The notes: a model not told the origin generated them from the sequence alone. A DNA stretch of 64,000 nucleotides from Streptomyces hundungensis (GCF_003627815.1 NZ_CP032698.1:5828001-5892000); one strand, 5' to 3'; shown: positions 30,414-40,232, counted from the first letter of the stretch. Numbers and translations are program-made.

Positions 30414-31102
30414 CCGCCCAGCCCGGCGACCCCGACCCCATCCGGGTCCTGCTCGCCGACGACCAGACCCTGGTGCGCTCCGCCTTCGCGATGCTCATCG
30501 AATCCGCACCCGACATGGCCGTCGTCGGCCAGGCCGGCACCGGCGACGAAGCCGTGGCGCTGGCCCACTCGGCGCGGGCCGACGTCGTCGTCATGGACCT
30601 GCGGATGCCCGGCACCGACGGCATCGGGGCGACCCGGCGGATCGCCGCCGCCGAAGACCTCGTGGGGGTACGGGTACTCGTCCTGACCACCTACGACACC
30701 GACGAGAACGTCCTGGAGGCGCTCCGGGCCGGCGCTTCGGGGTTCCTCGTGAAGGACACCCGGCCCGCCGAACTCCTCGACGCCATCCGCACGGTGGCCG
30801 CCGGCGACGCGCTGCTCTCACCCGGCCCGACGGCCGGCCTCATCGCCCGCGTGCTGCGCGCCCCGCGACCCGTGGCCGGCGGCGGCCCCGCCGCCCTGTC
30901 CGCGCTCTCCGACCGCGAACGCGAGGTCCTGACCCTGGTCGCCCGCGGCCTCAACAACACCGAGATCGCCGACGCGCTCGCCCTGAGCCCGCTCACCGCC
31001 AAGACCCACGTCAGCCGGATCATGGGCAAGTGCGGGGTACGCGACCGGGCGCAGCTGGTGATCCTGGCGTACGAGTCGGGGCTCGTGGTGCCGGGTGCGT
31101 GA
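30410..31102 (+). CDS. NarL/LuxR-type response regulator
   Basis: The 230-aa product has a receiver domain (about 12-130) with DD at residues 16-17 (LLADDQTL), phospho-Asp in VVVMDLRMPGTDG, Thr in LVLTTYD and Lys in FLVKDTRP. A LuxR-type helix-turn-helix (about 165-225) reads LSDREREVLTLVARGLNNTEIA, LTAKTHVSRIM. Phosphorylated by the preceding kinase, it should bind DNA to control the upstream MMPL gene. It overlaps the kinase by 4 bp. Confidence 0.94.
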
Positions 31103-31131
31103 GGCCCGCCCGGCTTTGGTCTCCGCCCGGC

Positions 31132-31845
31132 TCAGCCTCCGCCCGGCTCCTTGGTGCCGTCGGCCGGCTCGATCAGGGAGTCCTCCGAGGGCCGCGCCTT
31201 GGGGGCGCCGCCCCTGGCCGGGTCCGAGACGGCGGGCAGCGGGGCGAGCTCGGTGCCGTTCCAGTGCAGGGTGGTCTCCGACCGGCGGTCCCGGCCGCCC
31301 GCGGGCTCGGTGACCACCAGATCACCGCCGAGCGTCTCGGCGCTGGTCCCGGGCCGCCCCGCGTATTCGAGCACGGCGTGCGCCCGCTCACCCACGGCGG
31401 TGTACACCCACAGGATGCTGCGCCCCAAGTCGTCGTAGGCCAGCACGAGTTCACGTCTGCCGTCGCCGGTGAGATCGGCGTACGCGGGCGGCCGCAGCCG
31501 GCATGAGGAGCCGTCCGGGCACTGGCCGAGGCCGGTCCTGACCGCCTGGTCGGTGGCCGGGTCGGTGGCCAGCAGCCGCGCCCCGTCGACCCGCGCCAGA
31601 TCCCCGTCCGGCACCGTCACCCCCGCCACCGGCTCCCGCGCGTGGAAACCCTGGCCGGGTTTTGCGGGCGCGGCGGAGGGGGTGTGGTCGGGCCACAGCG
31701 GTGAAGCGGTCACCGAGGCGGAGGGCGTGGCCGCCGGCCCGTCGTCCCGTACGCCCTCGCCCGCCGAGCACCCCGCGAGCGCCAGCACGGCGAGCACGCA
31801 GGCCGTCGCCGTGCGGGCGGGGCGGGCGGTCGTGGGCAGCGGCAT
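31132..31845 (-). CDS. Lipoprotein with FG-GAP/VCBS-like repeat
   Basis: The 237-aa product has the lipobox LALAGC (Cys about residue 23) and a Ser/Thr/Pro-rich linker. Within the globular part, YADLTGDGRRELVLAYDDLG is an FG-GAP or VCBS-type calcium-binding loop motif. The later LHWNGTELAPLPA fits a partial beta-propeller. It is probably exported and lipid-anchored on the outer face of the membrane. The ATG at 31845 is used; its ribosome-binding site is weak. It converges with the response regulator with a 29-bp gap. Function unknown. Confidence 0.75.
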   Translation of the reverse strand: MPLPTTARPARTATACVLAVLALAGCSAGEGVRDDGPAATPSASVTASPLWPDHTPSAAPAKPGQGFHAREPVAGVTVPDGDLARVDGARLLATDPATDQAVRTGLGQCPDGSSCRLRPPAYADLTGDGRRELVLAYDDLGRSILWVYTAVGERAHAVLEYAGRPGTSAETLGGDLVVTEPAGGRDRRSETTLHWNGTELAPLPAVSDPARGGAPKARPSEDSLIEPADGTKEPGGG

Positions 31846-31989
31846 TCCGGTCCGTCCAGGGGGAGTGGGGCGTCGACGCACGGCGGGAACCCGCGCTTGG
31901 CGCCATGGTGCCTCATCCCTCTGTGCCCCCACCCCAAACCCACCCACACCTTGCCCACCCGGGGCTCGCCCCCCCCCTGCGCGGGCCGG

Positions 31990-32330
31990 GGTCACCCCTT
32001 CGCGCAGTTCCCCGCGCCCCTGAAACCCGACGTCGTGTGCGGACCGTGCTCGCTTCTCGCGCAGTTCCTCGCGCCCCTTAAGTGCTCGGTGCGGGCCAGC
32101 ACAGGCCACCTCAGCCTGTCCGGCGATTGAGGACGAGCGCCCTTAAGGCGCGAACGGGGTCTGGGGCGGAGCCCCAGGGGCCTTGGCTGCGGACCGTGGC
32201 GGGCTGGTCGCGCAGTTCCCCGCGCCCCTAGCGGGTCGGCGCTGGCCGGCACCTCAGCCTGTCCGGCGATTGAGGACGAGCGCCCTTGAGGCGCGATACG
32301 GGGGCTGGGGCGGAGCCCCAGGGGGGTGCG
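31990..32330 (+). repeat. Dispersed intergenic repeat cluster between divergent genes
   Basis: The 31846-32343 gap has no gene. Copies of the GCGCAGTTCC unit lie at about 31997, 32060 and 32211. GGACGAGCGCCC repeats lie at about 32113-32155 and 32243-32285, each followed by a GGGGCGGAGCCCC hairpin. Here the flanking genes diverge, so these elements are not only 3'-end terminators; the last hairpin ends about 20 bp before the recO start. Confidence 0.85.
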
Positions 32331-32343
32331 GGAGAATGGGGGC

Positions 32344-33093
32344 ATGAGTCTGTTCCGGGATGATGGCGTCGTGCTGCGCACCCAAAAGCTGGGTGAGGCG
32401 GACCGCATCATCACGCTGCTCACCCGCAACCACGGCCGCGTACGAGCGGTGGCCCGCGGCGTACGACGAACCAAGTCCAAGTTCGGCGCCCGCCTCGAAC
32501 CGTTCAGCCACGTCGACGTGCAGTTCTTCGCCCGCGGCAGCGAACTGATCGGCCGCGGGCTACCCCTGTGCACCCAGAGCGAGACCATCGCTCCGTACGG
32601 TGGCGGAATCGTCGCCGACTACGCCCGCTACACCGCCGGCACCGCCATGCTGGAAACGGCGGAACGGTTCACCGACAACGAGGGCGAACCCGCCGTCCAG
32701 CAGTACCTGCTCCTGGTGGGCGGCCTACGCACCCTCGCCCGCGGCGAGCACGCCCCCCACCTCATCCTCGACGCCTTCCTGCTGCGCTCACTCGCCGTGA
32801 ACGGATACGCCCCGAGTTTCGAGGATTGCGCGAAATGCGGCATCCACGGCCCCAACCGGTTCTTCTCCGTCGCGGGCGGCGGCATCGTATGCGGTGACTG
32901 CCGCGTACCCGGCAGCGTCGTACCCTCTGCGGAGGCCATCGGACTGCTCAGCGCGCTGCTCACGGGGGACTGGGAGACCGCGGACGCGAGCGAGCCGAGG
33001 CATGTGCGGGAGGGAAGCGGGCTCGTATCGGCCTATCTGCACTGGCACTTGGAGCGCGGCCTGCGCTCCTTGCGGTACGTAGAGAAGAACTGA
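32344..33093 (+). CDS. recO: DNA repair protein RecO
   Basis: The 249-aa product has an N-terminal OB-fold ([22 protein letters not shown]..., about 1-80) for DNA binding and a helical C-terminal domain. The latter carries the zinc motif CAKC (about residue 162) and CGDC (about 184). RecO anneals single strands and loads RecA with RecR. The ATG at 32344 follows GGGAGAATGGGGGC. uppS follows after 46 bp on the same strand, the usual actinobacterial order. Length is normal. Confidence 0.96.
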   Translation: MSLFRDDGVVLRTQKLGEADRIITLLTRNHGRVRAVARGVRRTKSKFGARLEPFSHVDVQFFARGSELIGRGLPLCTQSETIAPYGGGIVADYARYTAGTAMLETAERFTDNEGEPAVQQYLLLVGGLRTLARGEHAPHLILDAFLLRSLAVNGYAPSFEDCAKCGIHGPNRFFSVAGGGIVCGDCRVPGSVVPSAEAIGLLSALLTGDWETADASEPRHVREGSGLVSAYLHWHLERGLRSLRYVEKN

Positions 33094-33139
33094 GCGGTAC
33101 AGAGCAGCAGCATCTGAGCATCTAGGGAGAGAGCTCCAC

Positions 33140-33982
33140 ATGGCAGTACGCGGAATCCTGGGCGGGCGGTCGAGGCGCGACTACAAGACCCCCGAGCCGC
33201 ACCCCTCGGGCGCGGTGCCGCCGAAGATCCCGGCCGAGCTGGTGCCGAACCACGTGGCCTGCGTCATGGACGGCAACGGCCGCTGGGCCAAGGAGCGCGG
33301 GCTGCCCCGCACCGAGGGGCACAAGGTCGGCGAGGGCGTCGTCCTCGACGTCCTCAAGGGCTGTCTGGAGATGGGCGTCAAGAACCTCTCCCTCTACGCC
33401 TTCTCGACCGAGAACTGGAAGCGCTCGCCCGAAGAGGTCCGCTTCCTGATGAACTTCAACCGTGACGTGATCCGGCGCCGACGCGACGAGATGAACGAAC
33501 TCGGCATCCGCATCCGCTGGGTGGGCCGTATGCCCAAGATGTGGAAGTCCGTCGTGCAGGAGCTCCAGATCGCCCAGGAGCAGACCGTCGGCAACGACGC
33601 GATGACGCTGTACTTCTGCGTCAACTACGGCGGGCGGGCCGAGGTCGCCGACGCGGCGCAGGCCATCGCGCGTGACGTCGCCGCCGGCAAGCTCGATCCG
33701 TCGAAGGTCAACGAGAAGACCTTCGCCAAGTATCTGTACTACCCCGACATGCCGGACGTCGACCTGTTCCTGCGGCCCAGTGGTGAGCAGCGCACCTCCA
33801 ACTACCTGATCTGGCAGTCCAGTTACGCCGAGATGGTCTTCCAGGACGTGCTGTGGCCGGACTTCGACCGGCGTGACCTGTGGCGGGCCTGCCTGGAGTT
33901 CGCCTCCCGCGACCGGCGCTTCGGCGGGGCCATCCCGAACGAGGCCCTGGCCGCCCTGGACAAGTCCACCGACCGCCCCTAA
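33140..33982 (+). CDS. uppS: Isoprenyl (undecaprenyl) diphosphate synthase
   Basis: This 280-aa cis-prenyltransferase makes the polyprenyl carrier for peptidoglycan. Conserved blocks are [12 protein letters not shown] (catalytic Asp, phosphate binding), FSTENWKRS, and [22 protein letters not shown] near the C-terminus. An N-terminal extension of about 35 residues before the core is common in Streptomyces. The ATG at 33140 has GGGAGAG at 33123-33129. It lies downstream of recO and converges on zur across a repeat cluster. Confidence 0.95.
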   Translation: MAVRGILGGRSRRDYKTPEPHPSGAVPPKIPAELVPNHVACVMDGNGRWAKERGLPRTEGHKVGEGVVLDVLKGCLEMGVKNLSLYAFSTENWKRSPEEVRFLMNFNRDVIRRRRDEMNELGIRIRWVGRMPKMWKSVVQELQIAQEQTVGNDAMTLYFCVNYGGRAEVADAAQAIARDVAAGKLDPSKVNEKTFAKYLYYPDMPDVDLFLRPSGEQRTSNYLIWQSSYAEMVFQDVLWPDFDRRDLWRACLEFASRDRRFGGAIPNEALAALDKSTDRP

Positions 33983-33989
33983 CCCCCCG

Positions 33990-34220
33990 GGGCTCCGCCC
34001 CAGACCCCGTGTCGCGCCTGAACGGCGCTCGTCCTCAATCGCCGGACAGGCTGAGGTGCTGGCCAGCACCAAGTAGCTAAGGGGCGCGGGGAACTGCGCG
34101 CCCAGCCACGCACGGTCCGCAGCCGAAAACGGGTTTTTTTGGGGGCGCGGGGAACTGCGCGAGAAGCGAGCACGGCCCGCAGCCGAAAGGGGGTCTAGGG
34201 GCGCGGGGAACTGCGCAGAA
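33990..34220 (-). repeat. Dispersed intergenic repeat cluster, reverse orientation
   Basis: This gap (33983-34270) between convergent uppS and zur contains a GGGGCTCCGCCCC hairpin (about 33991). A reverse GGACGAGCGCCC repeat (34012-34053) follows, then three reverse copies of the GCGCAGTTCCCCGCGCCCC unit (GGAACT at 34090, 34151 and 34207). No gene is present. Confidence 0.85.
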
Positions 34221-34270
34221 CGCGGGGGCGGGCCGCGGGGTTGGGGGCGGTAGGCCGCCGGGAGGGGGTG

Positions 34271-34708
34271 CTAGGCGGGTGCGGGGTTGGCGCAGGGCTC
34301 ACACGTGCCGAAAATCTCCACCGTGTGCGCCACGTTCACATACCCGTGCTGCGACGCGATCGACTCCGCCCACTTCTCGACCGCCGGCCCCTCGACCTCC
34401 ACCGCCTTCCCACACACCCGGCACACCAGATGATGGTGGTGGTCGCCCGAGGAGCAGCGCCGATACACCGACTCCCCGTCACTGGTGCGCAGCACATCCA
34501 CCTCGCCCGCGTCCGCGAGGGACTGCAACGTGCGGTAGACGGTGGTGAGCCCCACCGAGTCCCCCCGGTGCTTGAGCATGTCGTGCAGTTCCTGCGCGCT
34601 GCGGAACTCGTCGACCTCGTCCAGCGCCGCCGCCACCGCGGCACGCTGCCGGGTCGACCGGCCTCGTACGGGGGCGGTATTGGACCCGCCGAGCGGCGCT
34701 GTCGTCAC
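34271..34708 (-). CDS. zur: Zinc uptake regulator Zur (Fur family)
   Basis: The 145-aa product has a winged helix (about 15-85, STRQRAAVAAALDEV...TTVYRTLQSLADAGEVD) and a dimer/metal domain. HHHHLVCRVCG and CEPC provide the regulatory and structural zinc sites. With zinc it binds Zur boxes and represses uptake genes; in Streptomyces coelicolor the homologue controls znu and zinc-free ribosomal protein paralogues. The GTG at 34708 has GGAGG about 6 nt upstream. It lies 59 bp downstream of znuB as the last gene of znuA-znuC-znuB-zur. Confidence 0.95.
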   Translation of the reverse strand: MTTAPLGGSNTAPVRGRSTRQRAAVAAALDEVDEFRSAQELHDMLKHRGDSVGLTTVYRTLQSLADAGEVDVLRTSDGESVYRRCSSGDHHHHLVCRVCGKAVEVEGPAVEKWAESIASQHGYVNVAHTVEIFGTCEPCANPAPA

Positions 34709-34767
34709 AGGTGCCTCCAAGCCTCGACCCGTACAAACTCTCCTGGGGCCATTGTGCCAGCTCCCGC

Positions 34768-35706
34768 TCAGGCCGTGACCTCGCCGGCCTGAGGCTTTGC
34801 GGGGGCGGGCACGTCGAGGGTTTGCCGCTTTGCCGGGGCGGGCACGTCCAGCCCGCACTCGCCCTCGGCCGCCGCGGCCGCCCGGGTCCGCGCCCGCCGC
34901 TTGGCCAATGGGGTCGCCAGCGCCGTCAGAACGATGAAGATCGCGATCGTGAACAGGACGATGACGGCTCCGGGCGGCACGTCCTCGTAGTACGTGACGA
35001 CCGTGCCGCTCAGCGTCACCGTCACCCCGATCGCCACCGCGATCGCGAAGGTGAGGGCGAAGCTGCGGGAGAGCTGCTGGGCGGCCGCGACCGGCACCAC
35101 CATCAGGGCGGACACCAGGAGCAGTCCCACGACCCGCATCGCGACCGTGACCGTGACCGCCGCCGTGATGGCCGTCAGGAGGTTCAGAACGCGCACCGGC
35201 AGACCCGTCACCCGGGCGAACTCCTCGTCCTGGCTGAGCGCGAAGAGCTGGCGGCGCAGGCCGACCGTCACCACGAGGACGAACGCCGCGAGGGTGCCGA
35301 TGGCCCACACGTCGGACCGGGAGACCGTCGAAAGGGAGCCGAAGAGGTAGGAGTTGAGGTTGGCGGTGGAGCCGCCCGGCGCGAGGTTGATGAAGAGCAC
35401 GCCGCCCGCCATGCCTCCGTAGAAGAGCATGGCGAGCGCGATGTCGCCGCGCGTCTTGCCGTACCAGCGGATGAGTTCCATGGTGACCGCGCCGAGGACG
35501 GAGATCAGCGTCGCCATCCACACCGGCGAGGTGGAGAGCAGGAAGCCGAGGCCGACGCCCGTCATCGCGACATGGCCGATGCCGTCGCCCATCAGGGCCT
35601 GACGCCGCTGGACCAGGTAGATCCCGACGGCGGGTGCGGTGATCCCGACGAGGACCGCGGCGATCAACGCCCGTTGCATGAAGGGGGAGTTCAGGATTTC
35701 CATCAT
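34768..35706 (-). CDS. znuB: Zinc ABC transporter permease ZnuB
   Basis: The 312-aa product has eight to nine membrane segments of the ABC-3 family. The mid-protein segment EFARVTGLPVRVLNLL is the coupling region contacting the ATPase. A hydrophilic tail (RTRAAAAAEGECGLDVPAPAKRQ) carries the duplicated peptide LDVPAPAK, an odd repeat at the C-terminus. The start is 2 bp after the znuC stop (ATG 35706, or 35703), so translation is coupled. It moves Zn2+ inward with ZnuA and ZnuC. Confidence 0.93.
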   Translation of the reverse strand: MMEILNSPFMQRALIAAVLVGITAPAVGIYLVQRRQALMGDGIGHVAMTGVGLGFLLSTSPVWMATLISVLGAVTMELIRWYGKTRGDIALAMLFYGGMAGGVLFINLAPGGSTANLNSYLFGSLSTVSRSDVWAIGTLAAFVLVVTVGLRRQLFALSQDEEFARVTGLPVRVLNLLTAITAAVTVTVAMRVVGLLLVSALMVVPVAAAQQLSRSFALTFAIAVAIGVTVTLSGTVVTYYEDVPPGAVIVLFTIAIFIVLTALATPLAKRRARTRAAAAAEGECGLDVPAPAKRQTLDVPAPAKPQAGEVTA

Positions 35707-35708
35707 GG

Positions 35709-36467
35709 TCAGCTCAGCAGTCCCGTGCGTACCGGCTCGGCGGCCGTGTGCGGATGTACGTGGTCGTGGCCGGGCAGGGCGTGCTGCCCGACCGCCCTCG
35801 GCGGCGGCCCGTCGTGCACGACGCATCCGTCGCGCAGCACCACCGCCCGGTCGATCAACGGCTCAAGGGGGCCGAGTTCGTGCAGGACGAGCAGGACCGA
35901 GGCGCCGGCCGCGACCTGCTCGCGCAGGGTGGCCGCGAGGATCTCCTGGCTCTCGATGTCGACGCCCGCCATGGGCTCGTCCATGATCAGAAGTTCTGGT
36001 TCGGCCGCCAACGCCCGTGCGATCAGGACGCGTTGGTGCTGGCCGCCGGAGAGGGCGTCCACCGAGTCCTTGGCCCGGTCGGCGAGGCCCACCGCGTCGA
36101 TGGCCCGGTCGACGGCCTCGCGGTCGGCCTTGCGCAGGATCTTGAAACGGGTGCGCGAGAGGCGTCCGGAGGAGACGACCTCGCGGATCGTGGCGGGCAC
36201 CCCGCCGGCGGCGGTGGTGCGCTGCGGTACGTAACCGACCCGGCCCCAGTCGCGAAAGCGCCGGCGGGCGGTGCCGAAGAGCTCCACCGAGCCGCCGCTG
36301 AGCGGCACCTGCCCGATGATCGTCCGGATGGCGGTGGACTTGCCCGAACCGTTCGCGCCGAGCAGCGCCACGACCTCGCCGGGGTACACGGCCAGGTCGA
36401 TGCCGCGCAGCACGGGACGCGCTCCGAGTTCGGCGCTCACCTTGGTGAGCGATATGACGGGCTGCAT
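35709..36467 (-). CDS. znuC: Zinc ABC transporter ATPase ZnuC
   Basis: The 252-aa ABC ATPase has Walker A GANGSGKST, Q-loop YVPQRT, signature LSGGQHQR, Walker B LLIMDEP and the switch His in VLHELG. The C-terminus contains HALPGHDHVHPH, a His-rich stretch that could hold zinc. The ATG at 36467 (MQPVISL) has GGAGG about 8 nt upstream and is preferred to the longer frame. It follows znuA by 47 bp. Confidence 0.94.
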   Translation of the reverse strand: MQPVISLTKVSAELGARPVLRGIDLAVYPGEVVALLGANGSGKSTAIRTIIGQVPLSGGSVELFGTARRRFRDWGRVGYVPQRTTAAGGVPATIREVVSSGRLSRTRFKILRKADREAVDRAIDAVGLADRAKDSVDALSGGQHQRVLIARALAAEPELLIMDEPMAGVDIESQEILAATLREQVAAGASVLLVLHELGPLEPLIDRAVVLRDGCVVHDGPPPRAVGQHALPGHDHVHPHTAAEPVRTGLLS

Positions 36468-36514
36468 GGCGGCTGCCTCCACAGGAGAGGGACGGGGGGT
36501 AGAGGGACGCGGGG

Positions 36515-37504
36515 TCACTTGGTGCCGAGCGCCGTCGTCAGGGCGGTCAGGTTGGACCGCATCACCGAGAAGTAGTCGGTGCCCTTGGACTGGTCGGTGA
36601 TGCCTTCGAGGGGGTCGAGTACATCAGTGGTGAGCGAGGCGTCCGACGCCAGGGTCTTGGCGGTCTTGTCGCTGACCAGCGTCTCGTAGAAGACGGTCGT
36701 GACGCCGTCGGCCTTCGCCATCTTCTGGAGGTCCTTGATCCGGGCCGGGCTCGGCTCGGAGTCGGGGTCGAGGCCGTTGATGGCCTCCTCGGTCAGCCCG
36801 TAGCGCTCGGCGAGGTAGCCGAAGGCGGCGTGGGTGGTGATGAAGACCTTGGTCCGGGTCGTGCGGAGGGCGGCGGCGTACTCCTTGTCGAGCCCGTCGA
36901 GCTTGCCGACCAGGGTCTCGGTGTTCTTCCGGTACTCCGCCGCGTGCGCCGGGTCGGCCTTCGCCAGAGCGGCGCCGACGCCCTTGGCGACCTCGGCGTA
37001 CTTCACCGGGTCCAGCCAGATGTGCGGGTCGTCGCCGGACTCGGAGTGCCCGTGAGCGTGGCCGGCATGGTCGGCGGGGTCGTCCTCGCCGGTGGCGTGG
37101 TCGTGCGCGGCGGCGTGGCCGCCCACCTCGTTGCCGTGCTTCTCCATCGCGGTGAGCGTCGAGGCGTCGATCTTCGTCTTGACCTCGGCCTGCTGGACGG
37201 CCGCGTCCACGGCGGGCTGGAGGCCCTTCAGGTACACGACCGCGTCGGCGTCGTTGAGCTTGGCGGTCTGGCGGGCGCTGATCTCCAGGTCGTGCGGCTC
37301 GACGCCCGGCTTGGTCAGACCGGTGACCGCGACATGGGCCCCGCCGATCTGCTCGGTCAGGAACTGGAGCGGATAGAACGACGCCACCACGTCCAGCTTC
37401 CCGTCCTTCCTGGCCTCGCCGGCACCGCACGCGGTGAGGGCGGTGAGGCCGAGCAGGGCGGCGCAGGAGAGGGCGGCCGCGGGTATGAGGCGTCGTACGT
37501 TCAT
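36515..37504 (-). CDS. znuA: Zinc-binding lipoprotein ZnuA
   Basis: The 329-aa cluster A-1 binding protein has a signal peptide with lipobox LTAC (Cys about residue 26). The PHD and PHIW regions carry zinc-binding His, with an acidic His-rich loop between (HAAAHDHATGEDDPADHAGH). THAAFGYLAERYG and the FYETLVSDKT region follow. It captures Zn2+ outside the membrane for ZnuBC. The ATG at 37504 is chosen; TTG at 37522 is also open. No ribosome-binding site is visible, and the predicted start point is only a few bases upstream, so the mRNA could be leaderless. Zur-box-like sites overlap the promoter. Confidence 0.93.
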   Translation of the reverse strand: MNVRRLIPAAALSCAALLGLTALTACGAGEARKDGKLDVVASFYPLQFLTEQIGGAHVAVTGLTKPGVEPHDLEISARQTAKLNDADAVVYLKGLQPAVDAAVQQAEVKTKIDASTLTAMEKHGNEVGGHAAAHDHATGEDDPADHAGHAHGHSESGDDPHIWLDPVKYAEVAKGVGAALAKADPAHAAEYRKNTETLVGKLDGLDKEYAAALRTTRTKVFITTHAAFGYLAERYGLTEEAINGLDPDSEPSPARIKDLQKMAKADGVTTVFYETLVSDKTAKTLASDASLTTDVLDPLEGITDQSKGTDYFSVMRSNLTALTTALGTK

Positions 37505-37541
37505 GACATCCATTTTCAACAAAGATGGAAACGGTTGTCAA
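37504..37541 (-). promoter_or_regulatory. znuA promoter with two Zur-box-like sites
   Basis: Read on the minus strand, TTGACA (37541-37536) is a perfect -35. GAAAAT at an 18-bp spacing (37517-37512) is the best -10. TGACAACCGTTTCCA (37540-37526) overlaps the -35. TGAAAATGGATGTCA (37518-37504) overlaps the -10 and the start. Both are 7-1-7 imperfect palindromes similar to the Streptomyces Zur box (TGAAAATNATTTTCA), with centres 22 bp apart, about two helical turns. Confidence 0.6.
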
Positions 37542-37588
37542 TAATCAGTACGGGTGGCCCCGTGCACGGGCCCCGCGGGGCAACCGAT

Positions 37589-37619
37589 TTGATAGAGGGG
37601 GTGCGGCCGCCGCTAATCT
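37589..37619 (+). promoter_or_regulatory. Candidate glyS promoter
   Basis: TTGATA (37589-37594) and TAATCT (37614-37619), spaced 19 bp, lie 50 bp before the glyS start. GATAGA (37591-37596) as an alternative -35 gives 17 bp. The start point would be near 37626, leaving a leader of about 43 nt. Confidence 0.4.
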
Positions 37620-37668
37620 GAAGGCTTCGCCGTTCCCCGTTCACGTCGTCGTTAATGAAGAGAGCACC

Positions 37669-39051
37669 GTGGCCGCCGACAAGATCGACACCATCGTCAA
37701 CCTGAGCAAGCGCCGTGGCTTCGTCTACCCGTGCAGCGAGATCTACGGAGGCCAGAAGGCCGCCTGGGACTACGGGCCGCTGGGTGTCGAGCTGAAGGAG
37801 AACCTGAAGCGCCAGTGGTGGCGCTACATGGTCACCTCGCGCGAGGACGTCGTCGGCATCGACTCGTCGGTGATCCTGGCCTCCGAGGTCTGGGAGGCCT
37901 CCGGTCACGTCGCGACCTTCACCGACCCGCTCACCGAGTGCACTTCCTGCCACAAGCGCTTCCGCGCCGACCACCTCGAAGAGGCCTACGAGGAGAAGCA
38001 CGGCAAGGCCCCCGCGAACGGCCTCGCCGACCTGAACTGCCCCAACTGCGGCAACAAGGGCACCTTCACCGAGCCCAAGAGCTTCTCGGGCCTGCTCTCC
38101 ACCCACCTCGGCCCCACCCAGGACACCGCCTCGGTCGCCTACCTGCGCCCCGAGACCGCCCAGGGCATCTTCACCAACTTCGGCCAGGTGCTCCAGACTT
38201 CCCGCAAGAAGCCGCCGTTCGGCATCGCGCAGATGGGCAAGTCCTTCCGCAACGAGATCACGCCGGGCAACTTCATCTTCCGCACCCGCGAGTTCGAGCA
38301 GATGGAGATGGAGTTCTTCGTCAAGCCCGGCGAGGACGAGCAGTGGCAGGAATACTGGATGGAGCAGCGCTGGAACTGGTACACCGGCCTCGGCATGCGT
38401 GAAGAGAACATGCGCTGGTACGAGCACCCGGCGGAGAAGCTCTCCCACTACTCCAAGCGCACCGCCGACATCGAGTACCGCTTCAGCTTCGGCGGCAGCG
38501 AGTGGGGCGAGCTCGAAGGCGTCGCCAACCGCACCGACTACGACCTCACCGCCCACTCCAAGGCCTCCGGCCACGACCTGGCCTACTTCGACCAGGAAGC
38601 CGGCGAGCGCTGGACGCCGTACGTCATCGAGCCCGCCGCCGGTGTCGGCCGCGCGATGCTGGCGTTCCTGCTCGACGCGTACAGCGAGGACGAGGCGCCC
38701 AACGCCAAGGGCGTCATGGAGAAGCGCGCCGTGATGCGCCTCGACCCGCGCCTGGCGCCCGTGAAGGTCGCCGTGCTGCCGCTCTCCCGCAACCCCCAGC
38801 TCTCGCCGAAGGCCAAGGGCCTCGCGGCCGACCTGCGGCAGAACTGGAACATCGAGTTCGACGACGCGGGTGCCATCGGTCGCCGCTACCGTCGCCAGGA
38901 CGAGATCGGCACGCCGTTCTGCGTGACCGTCGACTTCGACACGCTCGACGACAACGCGGTGACTGTGCGGGAGCGGGACACGATGGCCCAGGAGCGGGTG
39001 TCCCTGGACCAGATCCAGCAGTACCTCGGCAGCCGCCTGCTCGGCTGCTGA
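37669..39051 (+). CDS. glyS: Glycyl-tRNA synthetase (alpha2, eukaryote-like type)
   Basis: The 460-aa class II synthetase charges tRNA-Gly. Motif 1 region: [21 protein letters not shown] zinc-like pair follows, CTSCHKRF (about 88) and CPNCGNKG (about 120). Motif 2 is [20 protein letters not shown] and motif 3 is in [14 protein letters not shown]. The anticodon-binding domain spans about 355-455. The GTG at 37669 has AAGAGAG upstream and gives the conserved start [16 protein letters not shown]. It is divergent from znuA. Confidence 0.96.
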   Translation: MAADKIDTIVNLSKRRGFVYPCSEIYGGQKAAWDYGPLGVELKENLKRQWWRYMVTSREDVVGIDSSVILASEVWEASGHVATFTDPLTECTSCHKRFRADHLEEAYEEKHGKAPANGLADLNCPNCGNKGTFTEPKSFSGLLSTHLGPTQDTASVAYLRPETAQGIFTNFGQVLQTSRKKPPFGIAQMGKSFRNEITPGNFIFRTREFEQMEMEFFVKPGEDEQWQEYWMEQRWNWYTGLGMREENMRWYEHPAEKLSHYSKRTADIEYRFSFGGSEWGELEGVANRTDYDLTAHSKASGHDLAYFDQEAGERWTPYVIEPAAGVGRAMLAFLLDAYSEDEAPNAKGVMEKRAVMRLDPRLAPVKVAVLPLSRNPQLSPKAKGLAADLRQNWNIEFDDAGAIGRRYRRQDEIGTPFCVTVDFDTLDDNAVTVRERDTMAQERVSLDQIQQYLGSRLLGC

Positions 39052-39059
39052 CCCCGCCC

Positions 39060-39600
39060 GCCCCCGGGGGGCGCCCCCTTGCGGGGCGTCCCCTTCGGGG
39101 GGCGTGCCGTGGGGGGCCTTCCCCCTGCGGGGTGTGCCTCAACTGGGTTGGGGGGGTGGGTGCGGGCCGTGCGTGGCTGATCGCGCAGTTCCCCGCGCCC
39201 CTAACTACTCGGCGCTGGCCAGCACCTTCAGCCTGTCCGGCGTTTGAGGACGAGCGCCCTTTAGGCGCGATGCGGGGTCTGGGGCGGAGCCCCAGGGGCC
39301 TTGTCTGCGGACCGTGCGTGGCTGGGCGCGCAGTTCCCCGCGCCCCTTAAGTGCTTGGTGCTGGCCAGTGCAGGCCACCTCAGCCTGTCCGGCGTTTGAG
39401 GACGAGCGCCCTTTAGGCGCGATGCGGGGTCTGGGGCGGAGCCCCAGGGGCTTCGCCTGCGGACCGTGCTCGCTTCTCGCGCAGTTCCTCGCGCCCCTGG
39501 CGGGGTCGGTGCTGGCCGGCACCTCAGCCCGTCCGGCGATTGAGGACGAGCGCCGTTCAGGTGCGATGTGGGGTCTGGGGCGGAGCCCCAGGGGGCCCGG
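39060..39600 (+). repeat. Dispersed intergenic repeat cluster and GC hairpins
   Basis: The 39052-39618 gap has no gene. It starts with nested GGGGCGCCCC/GGGGCGTCCCC stem-loops (39063-39130), likely the glyS terminator. It then holds three sets of repeats: GCGCAGTTCC units at about 39183, 39328 and 39478. GGACGAGCGCC repeats at about 39228-39270, 39383-39425 and 39525-39570 are each followed by a GGGGCGGAGCCCC hairpin. Confidence 0.85.
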
Positions 39601-39618
39601 GTGCGGCGGGCCGGGGGG

Positions 39619-40053
39619 TCAGGGTCGGCGTAGGGCCACCACCGCGCACGTCACCGCCATCGGCAACTCCACCCCCACCGCCAGCCCCACCGCCATGGCA
39701 AGCTCCCCACCCGGCGCCGACGTCGCCACGTCGAACCACGCGTCCACCACCAAAATCGCCGCGGTCGCCGCCGCGACCTGCGCGGCCCGCGGATCCCCCC
39801 GCCCCACCAACACACCCGTACCGGTCAGCCCCACCGCGAGCAACGCGTCCAACCCCACCCACGCCGTCGACCAGTTGGACACCTCCGTCGTCGACGGCAG
39901 CGTCTTGGCCAACACCACCATCCACGGCACCAGCGCCACCCCCGCACCCGTCAGGACCGTCGCGAGACGCGGCCGACGACGCACTCCACCCCAACTACCC
40001 GGCACCACACGGGAGTTACGGCGGGTACGGATCTGCGGGGCGACAAGAGTCAT
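39619..40053 (-). CDS. Small membrane protein, 144 aa, about four segments
   Basis: After about 28 basic residues the protein has four hydrophobic stretches (about 30-48, 62-80, 88-106 and 118-140). A conserved-looking WVGLDALLAVGL and a C-terminal CAVVALRRP are present. I do not recognise a named family; similar small proteins are common in Streptomyces. AAGGAG lies 11 nt upstream of the ATG at 40053. It is divergent from the sensor kinase gene, which may hint at a shared control region. Confidence 0.65.
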   Translation of the reverse strand: MTLVAPQIRTRRNSRVVPGSWGGVRRRPRLATVLTGAGVALVPWMVVLAKTLPSTTEVSNWSTAWVGLDALLAVGLTGTGVLVGRGDPRAAQVAAATAAILVVDAWFDVATSAPGGELAMAVGLAVGVELPMAVTCAVVALRRP

Positions 40054-40232
40054 GGCGGCGGGCGCTCCTTCCGGCCCGGCGGTCCCTCCGCCCGAGCACA
40101 GCCCCAAGACTCGCCCGCCGAGCCGCCCGGGTCAGTAGCGCGGCTGTCCGAAACCAAGGTGGTGCTGGCTATACCCCCACCCGGGCAACAGCATGATGGC
40201 AACGCCCTGACCAGCCCAACTACCCTGTGCGC

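Noticed and set aside
34271..35521. A 416-residue frame continuing zur upstream through znuB
   Set aside because: It is a shadow of znuB in another frame. Zur starts at the GTG 34708 with a good ribosome-binding site.
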